This document shows positions 1 to 8,256 of a DNA stretch of 64,000 nucleotides, in pieces. Positions within the stretch are counted from its first letter, which is position 1. Every line of letters begins with the position of its first letter. Both the position numbers and the translations under genes were made by a program. The DNA lies in the NCBI GenBank assembly GCA_963716085.1, contig OY970288.1, forward strand, positions 806,001 to 870,000, in the 5' to 3' direction. The notes beneath the pieces are model-generated. The model saw nothing but the letters and a program-made list of their open reading frames with translations. It was not told where the DNA came from and made no database searches. This DNA comes from Persicitalea sp963716085. GTDB taxonomy: Bacteria > Bacteroidota > Bacteroidia > Cytophagales > Spirosomataceae.

Positions 1-1
1 C

Positions 2-502
2 GGCGCCAAAATCTACGCCGAGATCATCGGCGCGGGTATGTCGTCCGACGCCTACCACATCACGGCCCCGCATCCCGACGGCACCGGAGCCTACCAAGTG
101 ATGAAAAATGCCGTGGAAGACGCGGGCATTCGGCCCGACGAGATCGACTACATCAACACCCACGGTACCTCCACACCACTGGGCGATCCGCAGGAGATCA
201 AGGCCATCGAGCGCTACTTCGGCGACCACGCCTACGCGATGAACATCAGCTCCACCAAATCCATGACCGGCCACTTGCTGGGCGGAGCTGGGGCCATCGA
301 GGCCGCGGCCTGCATTATGGCCATTCGCGACGGCGTCGTTCCCCCGACCATCAACCACTTCACCGATGATCCCGAGATCGACCCGCGCCTGAACCTGACT
401 TTCAATAAGGCCCAGGAACGCAAAGTGAACATCGCGCTGAGCAATACCTTCGGCTTCGGCGGCCACAATGCGTCGGTCATTTTCAAGAAATTCGAGGAAT
501 AA
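2..502 (+). CDS. fabF: Beta-ketoacyl-ACP synthase II, C-terminal part
   Basis: Condensing enzyme of fatty-acid elongation, joining malonyl-ACP to acyl-ACP in the cytoplasm. The frame is open to the window edge, so the gene begins upstream and the ATG at 38 is internal. The sequence shows the catalytic histidine in NTHGTSTPLGD, the lysine and second histidine in KSMTGHLLGGAGA, and the glycine-rich end NTFGFGGHN, all typical of KAS II. The catalytic cysteine lies upstream, outside the window. The gene ends 23 bp before rnc on the same strand, the fabF-rnc order common in bacteroidetes, so co-transcription is likely. Confidence 0.95.
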   Translation, partial: GAKIYAEIIGAGMSSDAYHITAPHPDGTGAYQVMKNAVEDAGIRPDEIDYINTHGTSTPLGDPQEIKAIERYFGDHAYAMNISSTKSMTGHLLGGAGAIEAAACIMAIRDGVVPPTINHFTDDPEIDPRLNLTFNKAQERKVNIALSNTFGFGGHNASVIFKKFEE

Positions 503-525
503 ATCACGCAACGGAACCGACGACT

Positions 526-1275
526 TTGAGGAAGCGAATTCTTTTACCCATTCTGTCGCTCTTTAAGCCGGGAATCAGCGAGGTCGAGAAGAATTTTAAG
601 CAGTCCATCGAACACATCCTGGGCGAAAGGGTCTCCAACCTGAGCGTGTATCAGTTGGCGTTCCGGCACACTTCTGCCTCGAAACCCACCGCCATCAAAG
701 GCTTTCGTGAATCGAACGAGCGCCTGGAATACCTCGGCGATGCCGTATTGGGCATGATCGTAGCCGAGTTTCTCTTCACCAAGTACCCCTACAAAGACGA
801 AGGCTTCCTGACCGAAATCCGCTCCCGGATCGTCAACCGCGAATCCCTCGGCCAAATTTCCCGCAAGTTGGGTCTGGACGCCCTCATCGAATACGACGGC
901 GGACGACGGGGCCGCTCCTCGCGCTCCTCCATGTTTGGCGACGCTCTCGAAGCCTTCGTCGGAGCCATTTATCTCGACAAAGGCTTCCGCTTCACCCAAA
1001 AGTTCGTCATCAAAAAACTGCTGACTCACTACGACCTCGAAGACATCATCGAGAACACGACCAACTTCAAGAGCCTCATCATCGAGTGGGCACAGCGCGA
1101 AAACAAAGAACTCCGCTTCGAGCTACTCTCCGAGAACGGCGACCGCCACCACCGCGAATTTATCTCCCAACTCTTCGTGGACGACGAGCCGTTTGCCGTC
1201 GGCAATGGCTTCACCAAGAAAAAAGCCGAGCAGTCGGCGTCGGAGAAGGCCTGCGGGGAGTTGGCGTTGAAGTGA
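526..1275 (+). CDS. rnc: Ribonuclease III
   Basis: Double-strand-specific endoribonuclease for rRNA and mRNA processing. The 249-residue protein has the catalytic signature NERLEYLGDAVLG near residue 66 and a second acidic patch (FGDALEAFVGAIYLD) near residue 139, followed by a C-terminal dsRNA-binding domain with the GFTKKKAEQSASEKA helix. Length is normal for the family. The start is taken as TTG at 526 because the next ATG lies inside the signature. The gene follows fabF closely. No terminator is visible after it. Confidence 0.93.
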   Translation: MRKRILLPILSLFKPGISEVEKNFKQSIEHILGERVSNLSVYQLAFRHTSASKPTAIKGFRESNERLEYLGDAVLGMIVAEFLFTKYPYKDEGFLTEIRSRIVNRESLGQISRKLGLDALIEYDGGRRGRSSRSSMFGDALEAFVGAIYLDKGFRFTQKFVIKKLLTHYDLEDIIENTTNFKSLIIEWAQRENKELRFELLSENGDRHHREFISQLFVDDEPFAVGNGFTKKKAEQSASEKACGELALK

Positions 1276-1303
1276 GGAAAAATAGAGTGGTTTGAATTAG
1301 AGC

Positions 1304-1373
1304 CCTACTCCGTAGATAGTATCCCCCTAAATGACTTTTGTCGTCGCTGGGACTGTGGAGACCCAACCCACGG
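1304..1373. repeat. Degenerate palindromic repeat, left of the AbiTii gene
   Basis: The stretch carries CTACTCCGTAGATAG followed by a TGGGACTGTGGAGACCCA core. It resembles the units at 2408-2491 (TTACTCCGTGGGCT and CGGGCTGTGGAGACACAGCCC). Copies of the same element therefore flank the accessory gene between them. Identity is by eye only. Confidence 0.5.
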
Positions 1374-1465
1374 TGAAGAGATAAGGTACCCAAAGCTTAC
1401 ACGCCTTTGTAATACTTTGAAGATTGACAAACCATTGAAGAGTAAAATAGATAAAAATAACTTGT

Positions 1466-2402
1466 ATGAAAATTATTCAAGAAATAACAGAAGACTTAAT
1501 CCAAACAAATATATCCTTGGAAGGGCCTTTATTCAAAGGTAAATTACTCGCCAGAAAAATAAACAATGAGGTGTTGCTAGGTTGGATCAACAATGAGCTT
1601 GATGGTTACCCAATTCTGATGTATGAAAGGGATAAGAATGTCCCAGCTTACAGAAAACACGGAGCAAGTCTGGTTGGGTCTTACTATATTTATAACATTC
1701 CCTTTGATAATATTCCTTTACCGACATCTGGTCTTAGTGCTGAATTGTTCGAGTTTATGAACAACGTTACTCTTTATGAAAGTGTATCGGCACTTGAAAA
1801 AATGCGTATTGAAGGAAATACCTCTCCTTTGTCAATAACTGTACCCCCAGAGCTGTGTGCCGCAATAGAAAAGCCTATTAGAGATACGAATCCTGGGTTT
1901 AGATTAGTTAAGGCCAAAAAAGTTGTATCATCTGCTCTTATTAATCAAATACTTACCTCGATTAGATCTAAGTTTCTAGATTTTATATTAGAATTGGACC
2001 AGCAATTTGGTGAAAGCTCGAGTCTGGGTGATTTAAAATTTAAAAAAGAAGAGATAAATTCTATCATGAATAGTTATGTTATTAATAATCATGGAGATGG
2101 GTCTTTTGTCAATACAGGTAATAATTCTATTGTAAAAAATCGCATAGAAATAAAAAAAGGTGATTTTACATCTTTAATCTGAAAAATTACGAGACAACTT
2201 AGTTGAAGAAGGGGATATCCAGGAGTTACGAGATATTCTCAACGACGACGTTCCAGATGAAGAAAAGATGTTTTTCGGAGAAAGAACAAATAATTGGATT
2301 ACTAAAATGATTGCCAAAACTCTAAATGGCTCCTGGACTATCGCAACTGGAACAGCCGGAACTCTTCTGGCAGAGACAATTAAATCATACTATGGGTGGT
2401 GA
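1466..2402 (+). pseudogene. AbiTii-domain abortive-infection protein, frameshifted
   Basis: The first frame (1466-2182, 238 residues) begins with the AbiTii-like pattern of a KGKLLARKI helix, GWINNELDGYP and VPAYRKHG. It continues with a long helical stretch (LTSIRSKFLDFILELDQQF) and an NNHGDGSFVNTG linker. At 2180 it meets TGA, but the next frame (+1, from 2181) stays open to 2402. It encodes a natural continuation beginning EKLRDNLVEEGDI and ending in a small hydrophobic segment before YYGW, as in full-length AbiTii-like proteins. One missing base near 2175-2181 would explain this. Base composition is AT-rich against both neighbours, which suggests transfer. The family is linked to phage abortive infection; activity here is doubtful unless the shift is a sequencing error or is bypassed. 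Together the two frames give about 312 residues. Confidence 0.7.
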
Positions 2403-2407
2403 TAATC

Positions 2408-2491
2408 TTACTCCGTGGGCTATGTTTCCAAAGTTTTACTCCATGGGCTGTGGAGCCACCTTCACCTCGGGCTGTGGAGACACAGCCCGAG
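2408..2491. repeat. Palindromic repeat cluster right of the AbiTii gene
   Basis: Three related units begin at 2408 (TTACTCCGTGGGCT), 2436 (TTACTCCATGGGCTGTGGAG) and 2461. The last forms a perfect 10-bp stem (2466-2475 with 2482-2491) around a six-base loop. A degenerate copy lies at 1304-1373. The rest of the gap up to 2614 shows no other feature. Confidence 0.6.
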
Positions 2492-2614
2492 CGACGAGAG
2501 AGGCAGGGGGATGCGGTTCGTTGCGGGGAAGAATTCAACCTGACAATAAAAAGCTATATTTGAATGAAACACCAACGCTATTAAAACGGCATCTCAACAA
2601 ACCACACTTCAAAC

Positions 2615-3235
2615 ATGATCGCCACCAAATCAGGCGTCCGCGCCCGGAGAAAACCCATCGCTCCCATTCCCGACGAATTGATCTACGAGATTATCGACGG
2701 CCAGCCCATCCATTACAAGGGGTATCGTGAAGTCTTGTCGGGTCAAAAAACTTTTTCAGAAATCATGGGATCGAGCACATTGCAGGGCCACATCGTTACT
2801 TATCTTATGTTTTTGCTGGCCAGGACAATCGATGAAGAGCGATTTACTGTAATCACAAGTGAAGCGGGGATTCATCTGGATCGCCGCAACAACCTGGCGG
2901 GGGACATACTTATCTTTGACAACGCGACCCTTTCGGTTGCCGATGTTGATCTGCACTACGCCCAGGTACCTCCCAAGATCGCCATCGAGGTCGACATTGC
3001 CGCTGATCCTTACGATATAGCACCCGACGCCTATCTTTTCAAAAAAACGCAGAAGCTGTTCGATTTTGGCGTGGAAAAGGTGATTTGGATTACCACGGAA
3101 GCAAAAAAAGTGACGATAGCTACCCCAAATGAAGACTGGCAGACTAAGGATTGGAACAAAGACGTCGAAATCATGGAGGGAATCGTTTTTAACGTCAGCG
3201 CGTATTTGGCTGGGAAAGGCTCACCATTTGCTTGA
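2615..3235 (+). CDS. Uma2 (DUF820) family protein, restriction-endonuclease fold
   Basis: This 206-residue protein matches the Uma2/DUF820 pattern. It has a GDILIFD segment near residue 95, an IAIEVDI strand near 125, a lysine-bearing helix (LFKKTQKLFDFGVEKVIWI) near 145, and short strands to the end. In PD-(D/E)XK folds these acidic residues plus the downstream lysine form the active site. The biological role of Uma2 proteins is unsettled. It converges with a second Uma2 gene at 3333-3947, and both share the motif EIMGSS-LQG near residue 50, so they are paralogues. The start is the ATG just after the repeat region. Confidence 0.75.
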   Translation: MIATKSGVRARRKPIAPIPDELIYEIIDGQPIHYKGYREVLSGQKTFSEIMGSSTLQGHIVTYLMFLLARTIDEERFTVITSEAGIHLDRRNNLAGDILIFDNATLSVADVDLHYAQVPPKIAIEVDIAADPYDIAPDAYLFKKTQKLFDFGVEKVIWITTEAKKVTIATPNEDWQTKDWNKDVEIMEGIVFNVSAYLAGKGSPFA

Positions 3236-3332
3236 AAATACGTAAGTTCTGGAAGATTTCAGTATCTGAGGTCAGAGAGAATTCTGGTTTTTAAAAATCA
3301 CCGCCTGCTCCGGTTTTTATCCCCACATGCCT

Positions 3333-3947
3333 CTACTCCGAAGGCGGCACAATGTCCTCGTCTTCCAAAATCGTTTGCAGGCAAAAGCTGTAGTCGCCGA
3401 AGAGCGGCACCTCATCGCCCCACTCGAAGACTTCTAAACGGCGTTCAGGCCGCATCAGCAAAATTTTGCGGCTTTCGGTCAAGACCCAGGCGACGCCTTC
3501 GACACCGAAGTCAATGAGCTTTTGGGATTTATCAACCATATAGGCCATGTCCGAACCGGTAGCGGGCTCACTGGTGTAGTCCGCCGGGTCAATCTTTATG
3601 TCAACTTCAATAATAAATTTGGGTGGGATAGCAGCGTAGTGCTTCACCCATGGGTCGCCGGATTTTGCTTTTTCGTTGATTAAAATGTCGCCCGAGAAGT
3701 TTTCCTTGTGACGGGCGTGCAAACCCACTTCATTGGTGGGCGTCCAATAGTCTTTCTTAGGTAGGATCGTTCTCAGGTAGTGCACTATCGCCTGCACGAT
3801 TAGGCCTTGTAAGAAACTGCTTCCCATAATTTCGTTTTCTGTCTTTAATCCGAGCAGCACCTGCTGATAGCCCCGGCGATAGTACTTCCGGCCACCGAAT
3901 TCTTCGTAGAGTAGGATTTCGGGGATTTGTTCCGTTGCAGTTTCCAT
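3333..3947 (-). CDS. Uma2 (DUF820) family protein, paralogue
   Basis: Second Uma2-type protein, convergent with the one at 2615-3235. It has the same layout: EIMGSSFLQG, a GDILINE segment, IIEVDI, then KSQKLIDFGVEGVAWVLTE with the conserved lysine and hydrophobic strand. The ATG at 3947 (METATEQIPE) is preferred over an upstream TTG at 4004, because it aligns better with the paralogue. Function is unknown beyond a probable nuclease fold. No terminator is obvious between the two genes. Confidence 0.72.
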   Translation of the reverse strand: METATEQIPEILLYEEFGGRKYYRRGYQQVLLGLKTENEIMGSSFLQGLIVQAIVHYLRTILPKKDYWTPTNEVGLHARHKENFSGDILINEKAKSGDPWVKHYAAIPPKFIIEVDIKIDPADYTSEPATGSDMAYMVDKSQKLIDFGVEGVAWVLTESRKILLMRPERRLEVFEWGDEVPLFGDYSFCLQTILEDEDIVPPSE

Positions 3948-4280
3948 GTCTTTGACTGTTTTTTCAAAGATACTTCTTTTTAGGCTTTTCAGATGGATTG
4001 CCAAGGCGAGGCGCAGATTTCTATCTTTCAGCTGTGGGTCTTTGTAGGAATTTTCTCAGCATACCTCATGAGGATGTATAACTCGATTCCCATGAATTTA
4101 TGCAAAAGGCCATTCATTATAATGACATTTTGTCGCTAAGAAGCAATTTTTTCAATTTTATGAGACAATATGTCAGCGTTTCTCAATTCGATTCATCTGG
4201 TACAAATGTTGAAAATGGGTTTGTACAAGTCAGAGATGACATACAGCAAATCAAATATTCACATTAAAACCATTTAAGTT
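3948..4280. other. Intergenic region upstream of hsp20
   Basis: AT-rich stretch of about 330 bp without a convincing gene. It holds two GACA-N3-TGTC dyads (listed separately) and an inverted repeat, GTACAAA at 4200-4206 with TTTGTAC at 4220-4226. It should contain the promoter of hsp20 and, on the other strand, that of the Uma2 gene. Confidence 0.6.
4124..4174. promoter_or_regulatory. Pair of GACA-N3-TGTC dyads, possible stress operator
   Basis: GACATTTTGTC at 4124-4134 and GACAATATGTC at 4164-4174 are 11-bp palindromes with a three-base centre, 40 bp apart, or about four helical turns. Same-face spacing and position before a heat-shock gene suggest binding by a dimeric regulator. No regulator is identified. 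Confidence 0.45.
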
Positions 4281-4805
4281 ATGAACGCTTTAATCAGAAA
4301 TCGAAACAACGACTCGTACCAGCACCCCAGCTTGATCAACAGCTTTTTTAGTAAAGACCTGATGGACGAGTTTTTCACGCCAACTTTCAATGGCACGGCC
4401 CCCGCTGTGAACGTACGGGAGGACGAGGACGGCTACAGTATCGAAGTAGCTGCGCCCGGCCTGAAAAAGTCAGACTTCAAACTGAACCTCGATCACAACC
4501 GCCTCACCATTTCGGCCGAAAAGCGGGAGGATAGCGAGTTTGACAACTTCCAGGATCAAAACGAAGGCGAGCAAAAGAAGGAAAGCAAAGAGGAAAACCA
4601 GCATGAGCAAAAGCAGAATCGCAAAAAAGGCAGATACACCCGCCGCGAGTTCAGCTACTCCTCGTTCCAGCGGACCTTCACCCTACCCACTACCGTGGAT
4701 GGTGAAAAGATCAATGCCACTTATACCGACGGGGTGCTGAACGTAGAGCTTCCCAAGCGGGAAGAGGCTAAAGTCAAGCCACAGCGCACGATTGAAATTG
4801 CTTAA
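4281..4805 (+). CDS. Hsp20/alpha-crystallin small heat-shock protein
   Basis: Cytoplasmic ATP-independent holdase that binds unfolding proteins. The 174-residue protein has the alpha-crystallin domain from about residue 45 (PAVNVREDEDGYSIEVAAPGLKKSDF) to the conserved YTDGVLNVELPK near residue 146, and a short tail, QRTIEIA, that carries the IxI-like motif. An unusual highly charged insert (about residues 80-115, rich in E, K and Q) splits the domain between the strands ISAEKRE and RREFSYSSFQRTF. It is a single gene followed by a strong terminator. Confidence 0.93.
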   Translation: MNALIRNRNNDSYQHPSLINSFFSKDLMDEFFTPTFNGTAPAVNVREDEDGYSIEVAAPGLKKSDFKLNLDHNRLTISAEKREDSEFDNFQDQNEGEQKKESKEENQHEQKQNRKKGRYTRREFSYSSFQRTFTLPTTVDGEKINATYTDGVLNVELPKREEAKVKPQRTIEIA

Positions 4806-4817
4806 ATTTTTTTGACC

Positions 4818-4860
4818 GAAAACGAAGGCGGTTCTAACTTTTTGGAATCGCCTTTGTTTT
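4818..4860 (+). terminator. Rho-independent terminator after hsp20
   Basis: GAAGGCGGTTC pairs with GAATCGCCTTT across a ten-base loop, with flanking A and T runs. Confidence 0.8.
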
Positions 4861-4922
4861 GCACTATAATGGAACGAGAAACCGTTCGTCAAGTAGCGGT
4901 ACGATTCTTTTCTCTACTCCGT

Positions 4923-4930
4923 TACCTTTG
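4923..4930 (+). promoter_or_regulatory. Possible -7 box of the htrA promoter
   Basis: TACCTTTG fits the bacteroidete -7 consensus TAnnTTTG, 88 bp before the htrA start. No clear -33 TTG is seen at the expected distance, so this is a weak call. Confidence 0.3.
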
Positions 4931-5018
4931 TTAAAAATCGTTAAATACCCTGAGTGCGGGAATGAAAGCCTTCAAACGGGACGTTTGACCCTTACATAAT
5001 TAAACCTCGATATAAAGA

Positions 5019-6569
5019 ATGAAAACAAATTGGAAAGCAATCGTACTGGTGGGTCTGCTCTCGAGCGCCACTACCATCGCTGGCTTCAAATTGCTGGATA
5101 ACGGCAATGGCCAGAATGTTATTTTTAGGGAAGCGCCTGCCGAAACAATGGCAAAGTTCACCTCCACCGGAATGCCCGCTGGTACGCCGGGGGATTTTAC
5201 CTACGCTGCCGAGACAGCCACCCCGGCGGTGGTGCACATCAAGAATACTATGGCGCGCAGTTCCCGCGACATGAGCAGTAATCCGATGCAGGAAATGCTC
5301 CGGGAGTTTTTCGGAGAAAATGGCATGGGCGGCATGCGCCGGGGCGAACCCCAGCAGCAGCGACGCGCCGAGGCCAGCGGCTCGGGTGTCATCATCAGTT
5401 CCGATGGCTATATCGTGACCAACAACCACGTGGTGGAAGGTTCGGAGGAACTGGAAGTGACGCTGAACAACCAGCAGAAAGTGACAGCCAAAGTAATTGG
5501 CACCGATCCTTCGACGGATATCGCGGTGATCAAGATCGACGAAAACGACCTGCCCGCCATCGTGTTCGGCAACTCCGACGCCGCCAAAGTAGGCGAGTGG
5601 GTAGTGGCCGTGGGCAACCCCTTTAACCTCGAATCGACCGTTACGGCGGGGATTGTGAGCGCCAAGGGCCGTGGTCTGGGAATCATCGGTCAGGAATTCG
5701 CGCGGCGTCAGCGCCAGACGGGTGTCGAGACTGAAGGCGATTCGCCTTTGGAGTCTTTCATCCAAACGGATGCCGTAGTGAACCCCGGCAATAGCGGCGG
5801 GGCTTTGGTGAACCTGAAAGGAGAGTTGATCGGGATCAATACCGCCATCGCCAGCCCTACGGGTAGCTTTGCGGGTTACGCTTTTGCGGTACCTTCGGCT
5901 ATTGTCAAGAAAGTATCGGGCGACCTTATCAAGTACGGCAACGTGCAGCGTGGGTACCTGGGCATCTCTCTGGAAGACCTGGACAGCCGCAAAGCTGACG
6001 AGTACGGTGTAAAAGTGAATGAGGGCGTGTACGTGCGTGACTTCATCGAAGGTAGTGCGGGTGCCGCTGCTGGCTTGAAGAAGGGCGACGTAGTCGTGAA
6101 AGTCGACGGTCTTACGATCAACACCATTCCTCAATTGCAGCAATCCATCGGCCTGCACCGCCCTGGCGATAAGGTGGTAATTACTGTGAATCGCGATGGC
6201 CGGGAGAAAGATTTCGATGTGACGCTTCGTAACCGCACGGGTGGCTCCGAGATTGTGAAGAAGAGCGAGAGTGCCGTAGCCATGAACGCTCTGGGTGCTC
6301 AGTTCGACAACCTCACCACGCAGGAGAAGCAGCGCCTATCGCGCTACAAAATCGAAGGCGGCGTGAAAATCATGGACATTCAAGGTGGCAAGCTGTCCCG
6401 CGCTGGTGTCAGCGAAGGCTTTATCATCACCAAAGTGAACGGCAAACAAGTACGCTCGGTCAATGACCTAAAGGGTGCCCTGGCCGACAAATCAGGTGCT
6501 ATGGTACAGTTCGAGGGCGTCTATTCCGATGCTCCCGCCGACGTCTATACTTTCGGATTCAGAATGTGA
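5019..6569 (+). CDS. degP: Do/HtrA-family periplasmic serine protease
   Basis: Envelope quality-control protease and chaperone. The 516-residue protein opens with a signal anchor (residues 6-22), then a trypsin-like domain with triad His137 (TNNHVV), Asp167 (STDIAV) and Ser259 (NPGNSGGAL). Two PDZ domains follow, roughly residues 300-400 and 420-516, the second beginning near ALGAQFDNL. The linker before the catalytic domain is rich in Gly, Met and Arg. The gene is monocistronic, ahead of a terminator shared with the convergent DUF1338 gene. Symbol degP is by family; DegQ-type naming is equally possible. Confidence 0.93.
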   Translation: MKTNWKAIVLVGLLSSATTIAGFKLLDNGNGQNVIFREAPAETMAKFTSTGMPAGTPGDFTYAAETATPAVVHIKNTMARSSRDMSSNPMQEMLREFFGENGMGGMRRGEPQQQRRAEASGSGVIISSDGYIVTNNHVVEGSEELEVTLNNQQKVTAKVIGTDPSTDIAVIKIDENDLPAIVFGNSDAAKVGEWVVAVGNPFNLESTVTAGIVSAKGRGLGIIGQEFARRQRQTGVETEGDSPLESFIQTDAVVNPGNSGGALVNLKGELIGINTAIASPTGSFAGYAFAVPSAIVKKVSGDLIKYGNVQRGYLGISLEDLDSRKADEYGVKVNEGVYVRDFIEGSAGAAAGLKKGDVVVKVDGLTINTIPQLQQSIGLHRPGDKVVITVNRDGREKDFDVTLRNRTGGSEIVKKSESAVAMNALGAQFDNLTTQEKQRLSRYKIEGGVKIMDIQGGKLSRAGVSEGFIITKVNGKQVRSVNDLKGALADKSGAMVQFEGVYSDAPADVYTFGFRM

Positions 6570-6575
6570 TTGTTT

Positions 6576-6615
6576 AGTTGACAGTTGACAGTTGACAGTT
6601 GACAGTTGACAGTTA
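6576..6615. repeat. AGTTGAC heptamer, five tandem copies
   Basis: Five exact 7-bp units (6576-6610) and a partial sixth lie directly after htrA. The same unit recurs at 12948-12968 and 13093-13110, and partially at 59541. Confidence 0.9.
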
Positions 6616-6640
6616 CTCGTCAGTTAAATAACGGATAGAT

Positions 6641-6672
6641 AAGGGCCCGAACGAATTTTCGTTCGGGCCTTC
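6641..6672. terminator. Bidirectional terminator between htrA and the DUF1338 gene
   Basis: GGCCCGAACGAA pairs perfectly with TTCGTTCGGGCC, with A-rich and T-rich flanks on both sides. It can serve both convergent genes. Confidence 0.85.
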
Positions 6673-6700
6673 TTATTTTGTGCCTCTGTCTCTGCCTCTG

Positions 6701-6730
6701 CCTCTGTCACTCTGAGCGGGGCCGAAGAGC
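6701..6730. repeat. Dispersed CGCTCAGAGTGACAGAGG-type repeat
   Basis: On the minus strand it reads GCTCTTCG, six variable bases, then CTCAGAGTGACAGAGG. It closely matches 59552-59581 and partly 40871-40893. It supplies the last codons and stop of the DUF1338 gene. Confidence 0.7.
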
Positions 6731-7636
6731 CGTCTGCGTCGTGTAGGTGCTTTCAAAAATCTTGTCGGCGTTGCCCGCTTCGAAGCCGTCGCGGCGGTGC
6801 TGACGCTGGATTTGGTCGGTGGATAGGTTGGCAAATTCGGGCAAAACGCGCCGCTCGGCGAACTCCACGTACGATCCTAGAATCTGGTGCTTTTCACCCT
6901 CCGTAAATTCGGCCTCGAGCATCTGTGCCACGGTAGAGCTTTGCAGCAGACCACCGTCGGGGCTTTCTTTGATTTTGCCGCCGGAGTCGTTGAGTTTGAT
7001 GCCTTGCTTTTCCAGAAAACCGTTGAAATTCGCCACAGTGTTGTAGCCTTCGGGCAGGTTATGGACGCTAATCGTAAAGTGGTTGAGATAGTAGCGGTTG
7101 TAAATCACCCAGGCGGCGTATTCGCTTTCTTTCAGCAAAGTCAGGTAATCGCTGAGGCTTGGCGTGCGCCAAAGCGGCTGGTGCAGAAAAGCATCCACGG
7201 CTTTACCATTTTCCAAATCCAGACTGTCCACGGGATCGCTTTTCACTTCGTCGGTATAACTTTGGATGATGCGCTGCGCTTCTTCGGAAAGCTCCTTTAC
7301 CCGTAGTTCGCTGACAAAAATCCTTGGATAGTGCGGCAACGGTGGGCTGAACCAATAGGCGTCCAGCTTCTTGCCTTCAAAGTAGTAGTAATCGCGCTTT
7401 TGGTAGCCATAGTGCAGGAAGATTTTCTCGAAAGAGGCGATACCAAGATTCGGGACACCCAAAGTACGGAAGGCGATGTGGTCGTTTTCGATATCTTCGG
7501 AATCAGCGATCACGTTTTCCTGCACCATCGCATCGAGGATGGTGCTCACATCGGGAACACGTTCCTTATAGCGACGCATCAGACCGTGCATGACGGTGTC
7601 GAGCGCTCTGGAATGGGAAGACTGCGTTTGGCTCAT
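6707..7636 (-). CDS. DUF1338 protein, HglS-like Fe(II) dioxygenase/decarboxylase
   Basis: The family includes HglS/YdcJ, which converts 2-oxoadipate to D-2-hydroxyglutarate in lysine breakdown. The 309-residue protein carries the likely metal ligands His53 (NDHIAFRT), His186 (LNHFTIS) and Glu258 (YVEFAERR), plus the RIFVSELR strand near residue 105. It starts 6 bp after gatC ends, so the two probably form one transcript. The last few residues (ALRPRSE) are encoded by a dispersed repeat and may not be ancestral. The exact substrate cannot be told from sequence. Confidence 0.85.
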   Translation of the reverse strand: MSQTQSSHSRALDTVMHGLMRRYKERVPDVSTILDAMVQENVIADSEDIENDHIAFRTLGVPNLGIASFEKIFLHYGYQKRDYYYFEGKKLDAYWFSPPLPHYPRIFVSELRVKELSEEAQRIIQSYTDEVKSDPVDSLDLENGKAVDAFLHQPLWRTPSLSDYLTLLKESEYAAWVIYNRYYLNHFTISVHNLPEGYNTVANFNGFLEKQGIKLNDSGGKIKESPDGGLLQSSTVAQMLEAEFTEGEKHQILGSYVEFAERRVLPEFANLSTDQIQRQHRRDGFEAGNADKIFESTYTTQTALRPRSE

Positions 7637-7642
7637 AAGCGT

Positions 7643-7930
7643 TTATTCGATTACTTTCGGCACTTGAATGTGGATGTTGTCGTGGCTGGGCGCGTTGCTC
7701 AAACCATCCTGGCGGGAAAGCGCATTCTTCGCTGCGTCTTCGCGCCAATTGTTGACCTCGTCGGTCATGTGGGTAAGCGGCTCCACGCCCTCGGTGTCCA
7801 ACTCATCGAGTTGCTCCATCCAGGTCAGCACGTTTTCCATGCTGACCAGTAGAGCCGCTTCTTCTTCGGGCTTCACCTCCAGGCGGGCCAGGTGGGCGAT
7901 TTTTTGCAGGGCTTCACGATCTATTTTCAT
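7643..7930 (-). CDS. gatC: Asp-tRNA(Asn)/Glu-tRNA(Gln) amidotransferase subunit C
   Basis: Small stabilising subunit of the GatCAB complex that amidates mischarged Glu-tRNA(Gln) or Asp-tRNA(Asn). The 95-residue protein begins MKIDREALQKIAHLARLEV, the usual GatC N-terminal helix, and holds the family pattern EPLTHMTDEVNNWREDA and PKVIE at the end. The ATG at 7930 is preferred to an upstream start at 7951 because homologues begin here. It leads a two-gene operon with the DUF1338 gene. gatA and gatB are not in the window. Confidence 0.9.
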   Translation of the reverse strand: MKIDREALQKIAHLARLEVKPEEEAALLVSMENVLTWMEQLDELDTEGVEPLTHMTDEVNNWREDAAKNALSRQDGLSNAPSHDNIHIQVPKVIE

Positions 7931-8256
7931 CAGAATATTGGGAAAGAACACCAGGTATCTTCAGACCACAACGGCTAAAGGCACCTCCACTCGTATTTTA
8001 TTTTTCACAAAGCTAAGAAAAGTTAAGTTCCTGACCCGTTCGATGGGACGACTGACCATCTCGATCCAAACTGATTTCACATTTTTACCCTTCCGTTCCC
8101 GAACTTAAACATTTTTCGTGTAGTTTAGGGGTGTCGAACCACATCGAAATCGGTTCGGCAGACCACCAGTTTATGATGAGAGAAGACGCTCTTTGCCAGC
8201 AGTGTAAAGGTATCGTTCACTCATTTACTCATCCAAAATCCACTCATTGACACCTT
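7931..8256. other. Divergent promoter region between gatC and purF
   Basis: About 325 bp without a credible gene. It holds a -7 candidate for gatC (8008-8015, minus strand), an imperfect hairpin CGAACC-N11-GGTTCG near 8136-8158, and a leader before purF rich in ACTCAT units (8217-8250). Confidence 0.5.
8008..8015 (-). promoter_or_regulatory. -7 box candidate for gatC
   Basis: The minus strand reads TAGCTTTG, an exact TAnnTTTG match, 78 bp before the gatC start. No -33 TTG is evident. Confidence 0.35.

Noticed and set aside
2171..2190. prfB-like programmed +1 frameshift in the AbiTii gene
   Set aside because: The CTT-TGA slip sequence and a Shine-Dalgarno-like spur are absent; simple mutation or sequencing error is more likely.
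2326..2730. Open frame of 134 codons across the AbiTii end and the repeat
   Set aside because: It is out of frame with both the AbiTii continuation and the Uma2 gene and runs through a palindromic repeat.
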